Positions 37,710 to 45,839 of a stretch of DNA of 51,370 nt are shown here, piece after piece. Under the pieces are notes generated by a model. It had not been told where the DNA came from. It saw only the letters and a list, made by a program, of their open reading frames with translations, and did not search any database. This DNA comes from RDXT01 sp033765305 (lineage in GTDB: Bacteria > Bacteroidota > Bacteroidia > J057): positions 1-51,370 of the forward strand of contig JANRID010000025.1 of the NCBI GenBank assembly GCA_033765305.1, written 5' to 3'. Positions within the stretch are counted from its first letter, which is position 1. Every line of letters begins with the position of its first letter. A program made the translations under genes and the position numbers.

Positions 37710-39539
37710 ATGTCCCTGAACTCCTGGACCGCCCGCCTGATCTGGCTCCTTGCCACGCTTCTCGCCCTCGGCTGCCGCATGGCCGCAGCTCCGGCAGCGT
37801 ATGAATACGAAATTTCCTGGCCCCTGCCCGCCAGCAAGCAGCTGCATATGCTGCTGAGCACCGCGCCGCAGACGGAAACCTACACCGATGTGGCCATTGC
37901 CGCCTGGCGGCCGGGCCGGTACATCCTGCAGGATTATGCGGCGGCGGTATCGCATGTGGAAGCCTCCGACGAGCGGGGCAGGCCCCTGCGCTGGGAAAAG
38001 CGCGATAAGCATACCTGGCGCATCTGGCACGGCAGCATCGCCCGGGTGCAGGTGCGCTACCGCTACTATGCGGACAATCCCGATGCCGGCTCCAGCCTCG
38101 TGGGCATGGATCAGGTCTTCATCAATCCCGTCAACTGCTCCATGTATGTGCCCGGGCGGCTGGACAGCACCGTGCGGGTGCGGTTTACAAGCCTGCCCGC
38201 GGCATGGAAAACCGCTACCGCCCTGCGCCCCGGCCCGGAGCGCGGTGTCTGGGAGGCAGACTCCTGGCATGACTGGGCCGACAGCCCGATCATCCTGGCA
38301 GCAGCTATCCATCAGCTCCAGTTCCGGCTGGACAGCACCCGGTTCTATCTGCATTTCCACAACTACAGCCCCAAAACACCCGAAGCCGACAGCGCCATCC
38401 TGCGGGCGGTGCGGGCCATCTGCCGCGAGCAGGGTGCCCTCTTCGGCGGCTTCCCCTTCCGCGAATATCACTTTCTGTACCGCTTCGTCGAATCCAACAT
38501 GCGGCATGCCGTGGAGCACAGCAACTCCTCGTCCTACGCCATGCCGGTATCGGTGACGGGCAGCGGCGAGTCGCTGGTGAGCAACCTCAGCGGCATCACG
38601 AGCCATGAGCTGTTTCACGCGTGGAATGTGAAGCGCATCCGTCCGGCAGCGCTCTGGCCCTACGACTACAGCGGCCCGCAGTACACCGGGCTGCACTGGC
38701 TCACGGAAGGCATCACCGATTATTATGCCTCCCTGGTGACGGCCCGCGCGGGCATCGACGCGCCGGAAACGTTTATCCGGGAAATTTCGCAGATCTGCAC
38801 CAGCCTTGACAACGGCTATGCCGCCAGCCAGGTATCGCCCTATGCATCGAGCTTCAACAGCTGGCTGGACAATTCGCCCTACAAGCCCGGCATCTTCCGG
38901 ATTTCCTTCTACACGCTGGGCTACCGGCTGGGCTGGATGATGGATCTGGAGCTGCGCCGCCGGACGGACGGGCGCCGCAGCCTGGACGACCTGATGCGCG
39001 CCCTCTACCGCAATTATTACCTGCAGGGGAAGGGGGTGCCTGAAGACGGGGTCATCCGCGAGCTGGAGGCGCTCAGCGGCGACTCGTGGGCGGACTTCGA
39101 TGCCGCCTATGTGCGCGGCACGCAGCAGCCCGACTACCGGCCCTGGCTGCAGGCAGCCGGGCTGCGGCAGGCGGAAGCCAGCCTGACCGTGCCCCAGGCA
39201 CTGGGCATCCAGCGCATCCAGGCCCGCGGCAGCGAGCTGGTGGTAGCCGAGCTGATCCCGGAAAGCGATGCCGCAGCAGGCGGCCTGGCGCCGGGCGATG
39301 TACTGCTGGAAGTCGATGGCCGGCAGGCCGGCACACAGGCTGACGATGCCCTTTGGGGCAAGCTCCGCAAAGGCGGCCTGTACCGCGTGACGGTGCTGCG
39401 CCAGGGCAGCCCCCTTGCGCTGGAGCTGCGCCTGGAAGGACGCTATGAGCCTGCCGGCGGCGAGATCTCGCTGGATCCGGATGCCCGCCCCAAGGCCGCG
39501 CAGTTCCGCGAGGCCTGGCTGGCCCCGCTGGCCCGGTGA
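37710..39539 (+). CDS. M61 family (glycyl aminopeptidase-like) peptidase with PDZ domain
   Basis: A 609-residue exported zinc peptidase; signal sequence with a possible lipobox (LLALGC near residue 20). M61 motif: H299-E300-x-x-H303 in SHELFHAWNVKRIRP, third ligand Glu333 in WLTEGITDYYASL. An N-terminal beta domain precedes it (DVAIAAWRPGRYILQDYA is the family's PGxY-type segment), and a PDZ domain lies near the C-terminus (about 505-590; AAAGGLAPGDVLLEVDGR). It follows the DUF1266 gene by 5 nt and probably works on peptides in the periplasm. Confidence 0.9.
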   Translation: MSLNSWTARLIWLLATLLALGCRMAAAPAAYEYEISWPLPASKQLHMLLSTAPQTETYTDVAIAAWRPGRYILQDYAAAVSHVEASDERGRPLRWEKRDKHTWRIWHGSIARVQVRYRYYADNPDAGSSLVGMDQVFINPVNCSMYVPGRLDSTVRVRFTSLPAAWKTATALRPGPERGVWEADSWHDWADSPIILAAAIHQLQFRLDSTRFYLHFHNYSPKTPEADSAILRAVRAICREQGALFGGFPFREYHFLYRFVESNMRHAVEHSNSSSYAMPVSVTGSGESLVSNLSGITSHELFHAWNVKRIRPAALWPYDYSGPQYTGLHWLTEGITDYYASLVTARAGIDAPETFIREISQICTSLDNGYAASQVSPYASSFNSWLDNSPYKPGIFRISFYTLGYRLGWMMDLELRRRTDGRRSLDDLMRALYRNYYLQGKGVPEDGVIRELEALSGDSWADFDAAYVRGTQQPDYRPWLQAAGLRQAEASLTVPQALGIQRIQARGSELVVAELIPESDAAAGGLAPGDVLLEVDGRQAGTQADDALWGKLRKGGLYRVTVLRQGSPLALELRLEGRYEPAGGEISLDPDARPKAAQFREAWLAPLAR

Positions 39540-39672
39540 GGCGGCTTGCAGACGCCCGGCCCCCGATGATCGAACCCCGGAACGGGATCGGCGATACCGG
39601 CAATCTTTCTGCCGCATTCGCCGTATGATAGGGTATCAAACCAACGTATTAACCGTCTTTAACTTCCTTCCC

Positions 39673-39843
39673 ATGATTAAGCTGATTGTCGGGGTCCTGT
39701 GGTTTCTGGTCACCATCGGCGCGCTGTTCAATATCTGGCAGGAAAGCCGGATGGAGACGCTCCCCAAGCTCGCCTGGACTGCTGCCATCCTGTTCTTCCC
39801 CATTCTGGGGCCCGTCGCGTATATGCTGTACAGCAAGAAATAA
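39673..39843 (+). CDS. PLDc_N domain miniprotein
   Basis: A 56-residue membrane protein with two helices (about residues 3-20 and 33-52). It fits the PLDc_N family, which is the N-terminal membrane segment of cardiolipin synthases, here on its own: KLAWTAAILFFPILGPVAYM contains the typical hydrophobic-FP-GP-Y signature, and it ends in a basic LYSKK tail. Free-standing PLDc_N proteins are common in Bacteroidota; their role is unknown. An intrinsic terminator follows 40 nt downstream. Confidence 0.85.
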   Translation: MIKLIVGVLWFLVTIGALFNIWQESRMETLPKLAWTAAILFFPILGPVAYMLYSKK

Positions 39844-39882
39844 CCGCGCAACCGGTTTGAACCTCCTGCCTTCCGCGCAGTC

Positions 39883-39918
39883 CGCAGGGCCTCGTATGCA
39901 CGAGGCCCTGCGCGTTTT
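39883..39918 (+). terminator. Intrinsic terminator after the PLDc_N gene
   Basis: A perfect 13-bp stem CGCAGGGCCTCGT (39883-39895) / ACGAGGCCCTGCG (39900-39912) with a 4-nt loop, followed by CGTTTTGG. It insulates the penicillin-binding protein gene, which has its own promoter. Confidence 0.8.
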
Positions 39919-39998
39919 GGAGCATTCTCTTGCAAGGCTGCATAAATGCCGCCAGGGTTCGTTATATTCGTATGGCTGGTGCTGTTTTGCTATTTATT

Positions 39999-40028
39999 TT
40001 GGTATTTTGATGCTTTTAGTTAGCTTTG
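39999..40028 (+). promoter_or_regulatory. Consensus Bacteroidota promoter of the penicillin-binding protein gene
   Basis: TTG at 39999-40001, 19-nt spacer, TAGCTTTG at 40021-40028: an exact match to the TTG-N19-TAnnTTTG consensus in a locally AT-rich stretch. The implied leader before the ATG at 40054 is about 20 nt. Confidence 0.75.
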
Positions 40029-40053
40029 TGCCATTGGGATTCCTTCAGGTGCT

Positions 40054-42540
40054 ATGAGCCAATTCAAACCCATTCTCCCAAACACCCCGGCCGGGCGGAG
40101 CAGCTTGCAGGAGCGCCTCCGCGCCTGGATCTCCGGCATCACCTGGAAACAGGGCCTGCGCTGGCTGGGCCTGGGAACGGCGGGCATCGCTGCCCTGTTT
40201 GTGCTGCTCTTTCTGCTGACCTGGCTCGGCGCCTTCGGTCCGCTGCCCAGCGTGCGCGACCTGGCCAGCATCCGCCACCACACCGCTACCGAGATCTATG
40301 CCTCCGGCGGCGAGCTGATCGGACGGTATTACTTCCAGAACCGCACCGAGGTGGAGCACAGCCAGATCGCCCCGCATGTCTTCGATGCGCTGGTGGCGAC
40401 CGAAGATGCCCGCTTTCTCCAGCATGCCGGCATCGACTTTCAGAGCCTGCTGCGGGTATTCTTCAAATCGATCCTCCTCCGGGACGAAAGCGCCGGCGGC
40501 GGGAGCACCATCAGCCAGCAGCTGGCCAAGAACCTCTACGAGCGGGAGCGCTACTGGCTTTTTGGCATTGTGATCAACAAATTCCGGGAGATGATCGTCG
40601 CCCGGCGCCTCGAACAGACCTATACCAAGGACGAGCTGCTGACGCTCTACCTCAATACCGTGTCCTTCGGCGAAAATATCTACGGCATCGGCGTCGCCAC
40701 GCAGCAGTTTTTCAGCACCACCCCCGCTAAAATCAGGCTGGAGCATGCAGCTGTGCTCATCGGCATGCTGAAGGCCAACACCACCTACAACCCCCGCCGG
40801 TATCCGGAACGGGCCCTCGAACGGCGCAACGTGGTTCTGGAGCAGATGGTCAAATACGGCTACCTGCTTCAGCAGGACGCAGACTCCCTCCGGCAGCGGG
40901 ACCTGGGCCTCAAGTACAACAACGTCAGCGACGCCGAGAGCCTGGCACCCTATTTCCGGCAGGCGCTCTCGGTCCAGGCCAAGGAAGCCCTCGCAGAGCT
41001 GAAAAAGCCCGACGGCTCCGCCTGGAATCTCTACACCGACGGCCTGAAAATCCATACGACCCTCGATGCAACCATGCAGCGCCTCGCAGAGGAATCGATG
41101 GAGACCCACATGAAAGAGCTGCAGAAGCTCTTCGACGAGCACTGGAAAAAGCGCAAGCTCTGGGAGCAGGACGAACCCGGCATCCGCCGCGCCATGGAGC
41201 AGTCAGACCGCTACAAGTCGCTCAAAGCCCAGGGGAAAACCGAGGAGGAAATTGCGGCCATCTTCGCCACGCCGGTGCCGATGCGCATCTTCACCTGGGC
41301 AGGCATCGAAGAACGCGAGATGCGCCCGATCGATTCCATTATCCACCACCTATCCCTCCTGCAGGCCGGCCTGCTCGCCATGGACCCGCAGAATGGCCAT
41401 ATCCGCGCCTGGGTGGGCGGCATCAACCACCGCTTTTTCAAATATGACCACGTCACGGCCCGCCGGCAGGTGGGTTCTACGTTCAAGCCCTTCGTCTATG
41501 CAGCGGCCCTCAGCGAAGGCGTAAATCCCTGCGAATACATCCCCAACCAGCAGGTGACCTACGAAGGCTGGCGCAACTGGTCGCCCGAGAACGCCGACGG
41601 CCATTACGAAGGCTATTACACCCTCACCGGCGGCCTGGTCAACTCCGTCAATACCGTCTCCGCTGCGCTGATCATGCGCATCGGGGTGGAGAAAGCCCAT
41701 CAGTTTGCCTCCGGCTTCGGATTTACCTCTCCCCTGCCGAAAGATCCTACGCTGGTGCTGGGCACCGCCGATCTGACCCTGCTTGAAATGGTCTCGGCCT
41801 ACACGGCCTTCGCCAACAGCGGCCAGCGTGCCAGGCCCGTCATGATCACCCGGATCGAGGACAGCCAGGGCAAGGTGCTGGTGAAATTTCCGGTCAAGCC
41901 GGCGCAGACCGAGGCGATGCCCGCCTCCACGGCAACCCTCATGGCGCAGATGCTGCGGTCGGTTGTGGACAGCGGCACCGCAGGCCGCCTGCGGCGCGTC
42001 TACGGCGTCTCGGGCCAATGGGCCGGCAAGACCGGCACCACCCAAAACCAGACCGACGGCTGGTTCATCGCCTTCAACCCGCGCCTCGTGGTAGGCGCCT
42101 GGGTGGGCGGCGAGGAGCGCAAGGTGCGCTTCCGCTCGCTCAGCCTGGGCCAGGGCGCCAGCACCGCCCTGCCCATTGCCGGCCGGCTGCTGCACCGGAT
42201 GTCGCAGTATTCAGCCTATAAGCCCATGTTTACGGCCCAGTTTGAGTCCGCCGGCCCCGAGTGGGCCTCGCAGCTGGACTGCCCGATGTTTCTTCCCTAC
42301 GACCCTGCGGCACAGCCGGATACCCTGGGCGGCGGCGGGCTGCAGAGCCTGATCGATCTGCTCCGGGCCCGGCAGGAGGAAAAGCGCCGCCAGCGCGAGC
42401 TGGAGCAGGAAAATCAGCCGGACGTCGATTTCCGGTATGAATATTCCGATCCGCAGGCGCCAGCGCAGCAGGAGCAGCCTGCCCCCAAGTGGCAGAAGCT
42501 GTTCAAGCGCAAAAACCGGGACGACGGCGGCGGGCAATGA
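40054..42540 (+). CDS. mrcA: Class A penicillin-binding protein (bifunctional PBP1A-like)
   Basis: An 828-residue inner-membrane enzyme that polymerises and cross-links peptidoglycan. N-terminal membrane helix about residues 40-60. Glycosyltransferase (GT51) domain with the catalytic Glu117 in VATEDARFLQHAGID and GGSTISQQLAKNL, LYLNTVSFGENIYGI. Transpeptidase motifs: S475-T-F-K478 in VGSTFKPFVYAA, SVNT (SxN) and K659-T-G in WAGKTGTTQNQTDGW. A charged, Gln-rich C-terminal tail (about 765-828) is unlike the enzyme core. It is monocistronic with its own promoter and a stem-loop after the stop. Confidence 0.93.
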   Translation: MSQFKPILPNTPAGRSSLQERLRAWISGITWKQGLRWLGLGTAGIAALFVLLFLLTWLGAFGPLPSVRDLASIRHHTATEIYASGGELIGRYYFQNRTEVEHSQIAPHVFDALVATEDARFLQHAGIDFQSLLRVFFKSILLRDESAGGGSTISQQLAKNLYERERYWLFGIVINKFREMIVARRLEQTYTKDELLTLYLNTVSFGENIYGIGVATQQFFSTTPAKIRLEHAAVLIGMLKANTTYNPRRYPERALERRNVVLEQMVKYGYLLQQDADSLRQRDLGLKYNNVSDAESLAPYFRQALSVQAKEALAELKKPDGSAWNLYTDGLKIHTTLDATMQRLAEESMETHMKELQKLFDEHWKKRKLWEQDEPGIRRAMEQSDRYKSLKAQGKTEEEIAAIFATPVPMRIFTWAGIEEREMRPIDSIIHHLSLLQAGLLAMDPQNGHIRAWVGGINHRFFKYDHVTARRQVGSTFKPFVYAAALSEGVNPCEYIPNQQVTYEGWRNWSPENADGHYEGYYTLTGGLVNSVNTVSAALIMRIGVEKAHQFASGFGFTSPLPKDPTLVLGTADLTLLEMVSAYTAFANSGQRARPVMITRIEDSQGKVLVKFPVKPAQTEAMPASTATLMAQMLRSVVDSGTAGRLRRVYGVSGQWAGKTGTTQNQTDGWFIAFNPRLVVGAWVGGEERKVRFRSLSLGQGASTALPIAGRLLHRMSQYSAYKPMFTAQFESAGPEWASQLDCPMFLPYDPAAQPDTLGGGGLQSLIDLLRARQEEKRRQRELEQENQPDVDFRYEYSDPQAPAQQEQPAPKWQKLFKRKNRDDGGGQ

Positions 42541-42544
42541 AACA

Positions 42545-42574
42545 GGGCCTGTCCGCCTCGCACGGAACAGGCCC
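42545..42574. terminator. Stem-loop between convergent genes
   Basis: GGGCCTGTCCG (42545-42555) pairs with CGGAACAGGCCC (42563-42574) with one bulge. It lies just after the penicillin-binding protein stop and 28 nt past the subtilisin gene stop on the other strand. There is no good T tract, so it is a weak bidirectional terminator candidate. Confidence 0.45.
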
Positions 42575-42602
42575 CTCAGAGACAGGAACGGTACAAATCA
42601 GA

Positions 42603-43862
42603 TCAGCGGCAGGCGCGTCTGTAGCTCACGCCGCCGTAGGACACCGTGCCGCACTGCGCCGGCGCTGCATTGCGCTGGTGCAGAATGCCGGCCACATGCG
42701 GAGTTGCCATCGACGTGCCGCTCAGGGTGGCGTAACCGCCGTTGAGGTAGGTGGACAGGATGGACGAGCCCGGTGCAATCCAGTCCACCGGCGGGGCGCC
42801 GAAGTTGGAGAAGGACGAGGAGAATGCGCCGGCGCAGGTCATCGAGGCGATGGTGTAGATCCGGGTGCCATTGATACAGGCTGGCTGGTAGAGCGCGGCA
42901 TTGGCTGCGCTGTTGCCGGCGGCGATCGCCACATGGGTGCCGCCATTGGCTACCGAGGTCACCGCCGTGCGGTAGGTAGAGCTGGTGGCGCAGCCGGAGC
43001 CGAAGTAGCCGCCCAGGCTGAGGTTCATCACGTCGCCAGCCAAATCGTTGGCGGCTACGTGGTTGATCCCGCTGAGGATGGTAGAGGTGGCGCTGCCGCC
43101 GGAGCAGCCGAATACGCGCACCGGCACCACTGCTGCGCCGGCCGATACGCCTACGACGCCGGAGCCCTGGTTGCGGGCCGCTGCCGTGCCGGCGACGTGT
43201 GTGCCGTGGCCGTTGCAGTCATCGGGCGTGCCGCCCACATAGGTCCTGGCGTAGGTGGTATTCGTCACCACATTCAGATCCGGGTGATCGAGGTCGATGC
43301 CGGAATCCACAATCCAGATCCAGGCCTGGCTGGCAGAGCCGTCTGCTGAGCCGCCGACTGCGGTAATGCCGCAGGGGATGGTTTCGGCACGGGCCGCATC
43401 GCGCAGCTCCACCACCTCGGCTTCCACCGGGTCGAGAAACACCTCTTCGTCATATTCTACAGACTCGACTTCGGGCAGATTGGCCAGCAGCAGGGCCTCT
43501 TCCCGGGTCAGGTCGGCCACAAAGCCCGTAAAAGCAGCCGTGTAGTAGGCACTGATCTGATCCGGGCCGATGCGGTGCTTGCGGAGGAGGCGGTTGATCG
43601 ATGCGGTAATCTCGCGGGTTTGCGCCTCGCTCCAGGCTGTTTTCTGGGAGCGGTCGGTAAACACAGGCTCATACGACTTGCTGGCGGGAATCGCCTCCTG
43701 GGAAAACATCACAATATAGCGGCCCTCGATGCTGTGATCCCGGAAGGGGATCTCGGTTACTGTCTGCTGCTTGCCGGGCGCCTGACGCGCTTCCTGGCAT
43801 CCTGCAGCCGCTACGGCCAGCACCGCGCCGGCCACACAAAGCGTAAAAACGTTGCGGTTCAT
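42603..43862 (-). CDS. Subtilisin-like (S8) serine protease lipoprotein with I9 propeptide
   Basis: A 419-residue lipoprotein (lipobox AAAGC about residue 20). An inhibitor-I9-type propeptide follows (about 40-130; GRYIVMFSQEAIP, FTGFVADLTREEALLLANLP). The S8 triad is intact: Asp in WIVDSGIDLDHPDL, His in GHGTHVAGTAAA, Ser in SGTSMATPHVAG. The enzyme resembles proteinase K-type subtilases and several Cys suggest disulfides. Unlike many Bacteroidota subtilases it has no T9SS sorting domain, so it probably acts in the periplasm or on the membrane surface. The start at 43862 is set by the lipoprotein signal. Confidence 0.92.
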   Translation of the reverse strand: MNRNVFTLCVAGAVLAVAAAGCQEARQAPGKQQTVTEIPFRDHSIEGRYIVMFSQEAIPASKSYEPVFTDRSQKTAWSEAQTREITASINRLLRKHRIGPDQISAYYTAAFTGFVADLTREEALLLANLPEVESVEYDEEVFLDPVEAEVVELRDAARAETIPCGITAVGGSADGSASQAWIWIVDSGIDLDHPDLNVVTNTTYARTYVGGTPDDCNGHGTHVAGTAAARNQGSGVVGVSAGAAVVPVRVFGCSGGSATSTILSGINHVAANDLAGDVMNLSLGGYFGSGCATSSTYRTAVTSVANGGTHVAIAAGNSAANAALYQPACINGTRIYTIASMTCAGAFSSSFSNFGAPPVDWIAPGSSILSTYLNGGYATLSGTSMATPHVAGILHQRNAAPAQCGTVSYGGVSYRRACR

Positions 43863-44232
43863 ACGTAACAGATAGGGATTGGATAAATTGCCGATACAGG
43901 TCAGAGCAGCCCCGCGAGGATGGGCCTGCACGCGGCATGTGCCGACGCAGAACTATGTTACCAATTTTATCCGGCACAAGCAATTTTCCCGCCGGCCAGA
44001 GCTTCCGTCTGCGCGTAAGAGTTGGGGCGCAATTGTCTTTTTTTGATTTTTGGCGCAGGGCCTGCCTGCTATTCCGCCACCCAGCGCGCATGCAGGGCAG
44101 GAGCATAGACAAATTACAAAAATTAAATATGTAAAAAATCTTATTTCCCCGCTGCAGCCCCGGCTGCCCGGGCTGGAGCTGCCTGCATCCGGCTATGGCT
44201 CCGTTGCATACAAATCGCTATCTTTGAAGGCG
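43863..44232. other. Non-coding spacer at the edge of a lower-GC patch
   Basis: A 370-bp region with T- and A-rich runs (about 44030-44055 and 44105-44140). Complementary arms CCTGCCTGC (about 44063-44072) and GCAGGGCAGG (about 44091-44100) could form a hairpin. TATCTTTG (44219-44226) is a -7-like box directly before the next small open frame. No gene is evident. Confidence 0.45.
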
Positions 44233-44385
44233 ATGAAACTCCCCTGCGGCATCAGCGACTTTGCCCGCCTGCGGCGCGACGGCTACTACTACCAGGACCG
44301 GACGGGCTACATGTCTGTGCTTGAAAGCCTGGTCGAACGATATGGAGCGGAGTTTAAATATGAGTCAACATGGAGGTCACGATAA
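44233..44385 (+). pseudogene. Remnant of an AAA-ATPase-like / PD-(D/E)xK nuclease protein
   Basis: A 50-residue open frame whose first 30 residues (LPCGISDFARLRRDGYYYQD then RTGYMSVLE) match the N-terminus of the widespread Bacteroidota AAA-ATPase-like proteins, which continue into an RPRRFGKS-type P-loop. Here similarity stops after VLESL and the frame ends soon after, with no P-loop or nuclease downstream. It looks like a 5' fragment of a mobile-island gene. A -7 box (44219-44226) lies 6 nt upstream, so it may still be transcribed. Confidence 0.5.
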
Positions 44386-44733
44386 ATAGCAGCCAAACAA
44401 CGGAGCGGATTCACCACTTTGTACAGCAAATGAACGCGGAGCGAAAGGCAATCGACGAAGCGAAAGCGCGTATAGAGCAGCAAGGTTCCCGACTACTGAA
44501 CAAGCTTTCCTTTTCTTGAAGGTTGGGAGCCCGTAGCTGACGAAAAGGCAGTTCTCCTGTATCCGATCGAAGAATTCGCCTTTTATGTTTGGCACGAAAA
44601 TCGTTATGAAGATCGGCACGTATTCCGGGAGCGATCAACTTATAGCGCAACCGATACGTCTCGTAGCCAGGTTTCTCAGCCGATAAAACCTGAGCCAGAC
44701 CGTAAGAACCTCATTATCCCCTTGGCTATATGA
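44370..44733 (+). pseudogene. Small open frame (49 codons) continuing in another frame; possible frameshifted gene
   Basis: An ATG at 44370 opens a 49-residue helical, charged peptide (MEVTINSSQTTERIHHFVQQ, then ERKAIDEAKARIEQQG) ending at TGA 44517-44519. From about 44500 the next frame stays open to TGA at 44731-44733 and also looks protein-like (LEGWEPVADEKAVLLYPIEE, FAFYVWHENRYEDRHVFRER) but has no start codon. One base lost or gained in the T-rich overlap (44505-44519) would join them into about 120 residues. I do not recognise the family. Base composition is more AT-rich than the surroundings. Confidence 0.35.
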
Positions 44734-44956
44734 GGCAATATTCGAGATCATCGGTCTATGCATTGAAAACCCCAATGAATAGGAACGGACATGTCCGACC
44801 TCCGCGCCTGGGTCATCGTCTTTGTGGGGACTGAAGTGGGCTATGCGGGGGAGGCGGAGAAGTGAGTGCAAGTGCCTGCTTCTGCAACGCTGAGCAAAAG
44901 TTGGCAGCTTCAACCAAGCTTACCCTTGGCGAGGTCTCCCATCGCTGACACAGTCC
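44734..44956. other. Spacer with a degenerate sequence repeat
   Basis: No convincing gene. Positions 44808-44869 form one copy of a diverged 62-bp direct repeat whose partner is at 45629-45690. Short open frames on both strands lack coding character. Confidence 0.4.
44808..44869 (+). repeat. Diverged 62-bp direct repeat, copy 1
   Basis: Aligns without gaps to 45629-45690: identical CTGGGTCATC at the left end, GGGGAGG-GGAGAA near the right, and by hand count 41 of 62 bases equal. Both copies read W-V-I-x-F and A-G-E-x-E-K in the same phase, suggesting relics of a coding repeat. The two copies flank the toxin-antitoxin pair. Confidence 0.45.
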
Positions 44957-45345
44957 CTACATCGTACGCACGTACGGACAGGCCTGAATCCGGGCATCTT
45001 CGGTGATCAACGGAACATTCATGACCTGGGCAGTGGCCACAATCAGTTGGTCGGCAGGATCAGCATGAAACTCCCCTTCCAGCCTGGTGGATGCCACAGC
45101 GATCTCAGGCGTGAGGTTGATCAGGGTTATACCTGGATAGAAAAGGGCTTGTTGTATCCACTGATCAACGGGCAGGGCCAGTGTCAGTTTTCCTTTTTCC
45201 ACCAGTTTAGCTACCTCCCAGACCGAAATAGCCGCGACAGCCAAGCCTTCCTTCTCCTCCTGCTCCAACAAACGCTGATATGCTGATCTGAGCCGGGGGC
45301 TGCCGTCAACCTGCCAATCCATATGTGTGTATCGAGCACAATCAT
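44957..45345 (-). pseudogene. vapC: VapC-type PIN toxin, frameshifted
   Basis: PIN-domain ribonuclease toxin. The natural start, ATG at 45345, overlaps the antitoxin TGA as ATGA and reads MIVLDTHIWI, then the frame is lost at about 45315 and a stop follows within about 45 codons. Inserting one base (T) between 45315 and 45316 restores a continuous protein of about 130 residues (W-QVDGSPRLRSAYQ onward). All PIN acidic residues are then present: Asp in VLDTH, Glu in SVWEVAKL, Asp in ADPADQLIVATA and Asp in ITEDARI. So the toxin looks recently inactivated, or the sequence has an error here. A weak alternative start upstream (45394) enters the downstream frame but lacks the catalytic N-terminal Asp. 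Confidence 0.75.
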
Positions 45346-45548
45346 TGGGCCGACTCCCATTCGCCTGGGGCCGCCTCGGCAAGAGGGGCTTCATATTGCA
45401 GCACCATTCCTTTCAGGGGGTATTTCTGCGATTCTGGCAGTTGACTTTGCTGTTTGCGGTATTTGGCCAGCAAAAACTCCAGATAGTCAGCAAGCTGCCG
45501 CTGTATGGATTCGGGGAGTTGGGTGATTTGATAGAGGTTGGATGCCAT
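45342..45548 (-). CDS. DUF2281-like antitoxin
   Basis: A 68-residue protein (MASNLYQITQLPESIQRQLA then DYLEFLLAKYRKQQ) resembling DUF2281/VapB-like antitoxins: an N-terminal helix that ends in ADYLEFLLAKY, a basic patch, and a short C-terminal tail (PLKGMVLQYEAPL) that would wrap the toxin. Its TGA overlaps the vapC start codon (ATGA), a classic antitoxin-first operon with translational coupling. With the toxin broken, the antitoxin would be an orphan. Confidence 0.75.
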   Translation of the reverse strand: MASNLYQITQLPESIQRQLADYLEFLLAKYRKQQSQLPESQKYPLKGMVLQYEAPLAEAAPGEWESAQ

Positions 45549-45628
45549 GGAGTGTATAATGATGAATCTAGTATACGGAAAAATTCTATGGAAGGAATAA
45601 GCTGTTGACTTTCCTGAATTCTTTCCGA

Positions 45629-45690
45629 CTGGGTCATCCGCTTCCCGGTCATCAAACCCGCCATTGCCGGGGAGGTGGAGAAATACGTGC
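45629..45690 (+). repeat. Diverged 62-bp direct repeat, copy 2
   Basis: Partner of 44808-44869 (see there). It reads WVIRFPVIKPAIAGEVEKYV in the phase shared with copy 1 and lies between the toxin-antitoxin pair and the phosphoesterase gene. Confidence 0.45.
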
Positions 45691-45839
45691 ACGCATCAAG
45701 GCCCAACCTCCTCCTGCCCACCATTTGGGGATGCCAAGGGAAGCGCCTAGCTTTCCTGCCGGAAGCCGCCCGGCTTCTGCGCCGCCCTCAAACGCAACCC
45801 GCCCGCCTGATGACCTCCATTGCGCTCCCCGCCGCACCC

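Noticed and set aside
44635..44913. 92-codon minus-strand frame next to vapC
   Set aside because: Irregular composition rich in Arg, His and Ser; it overlaps the degenerate repeat and has no recognisable motif.
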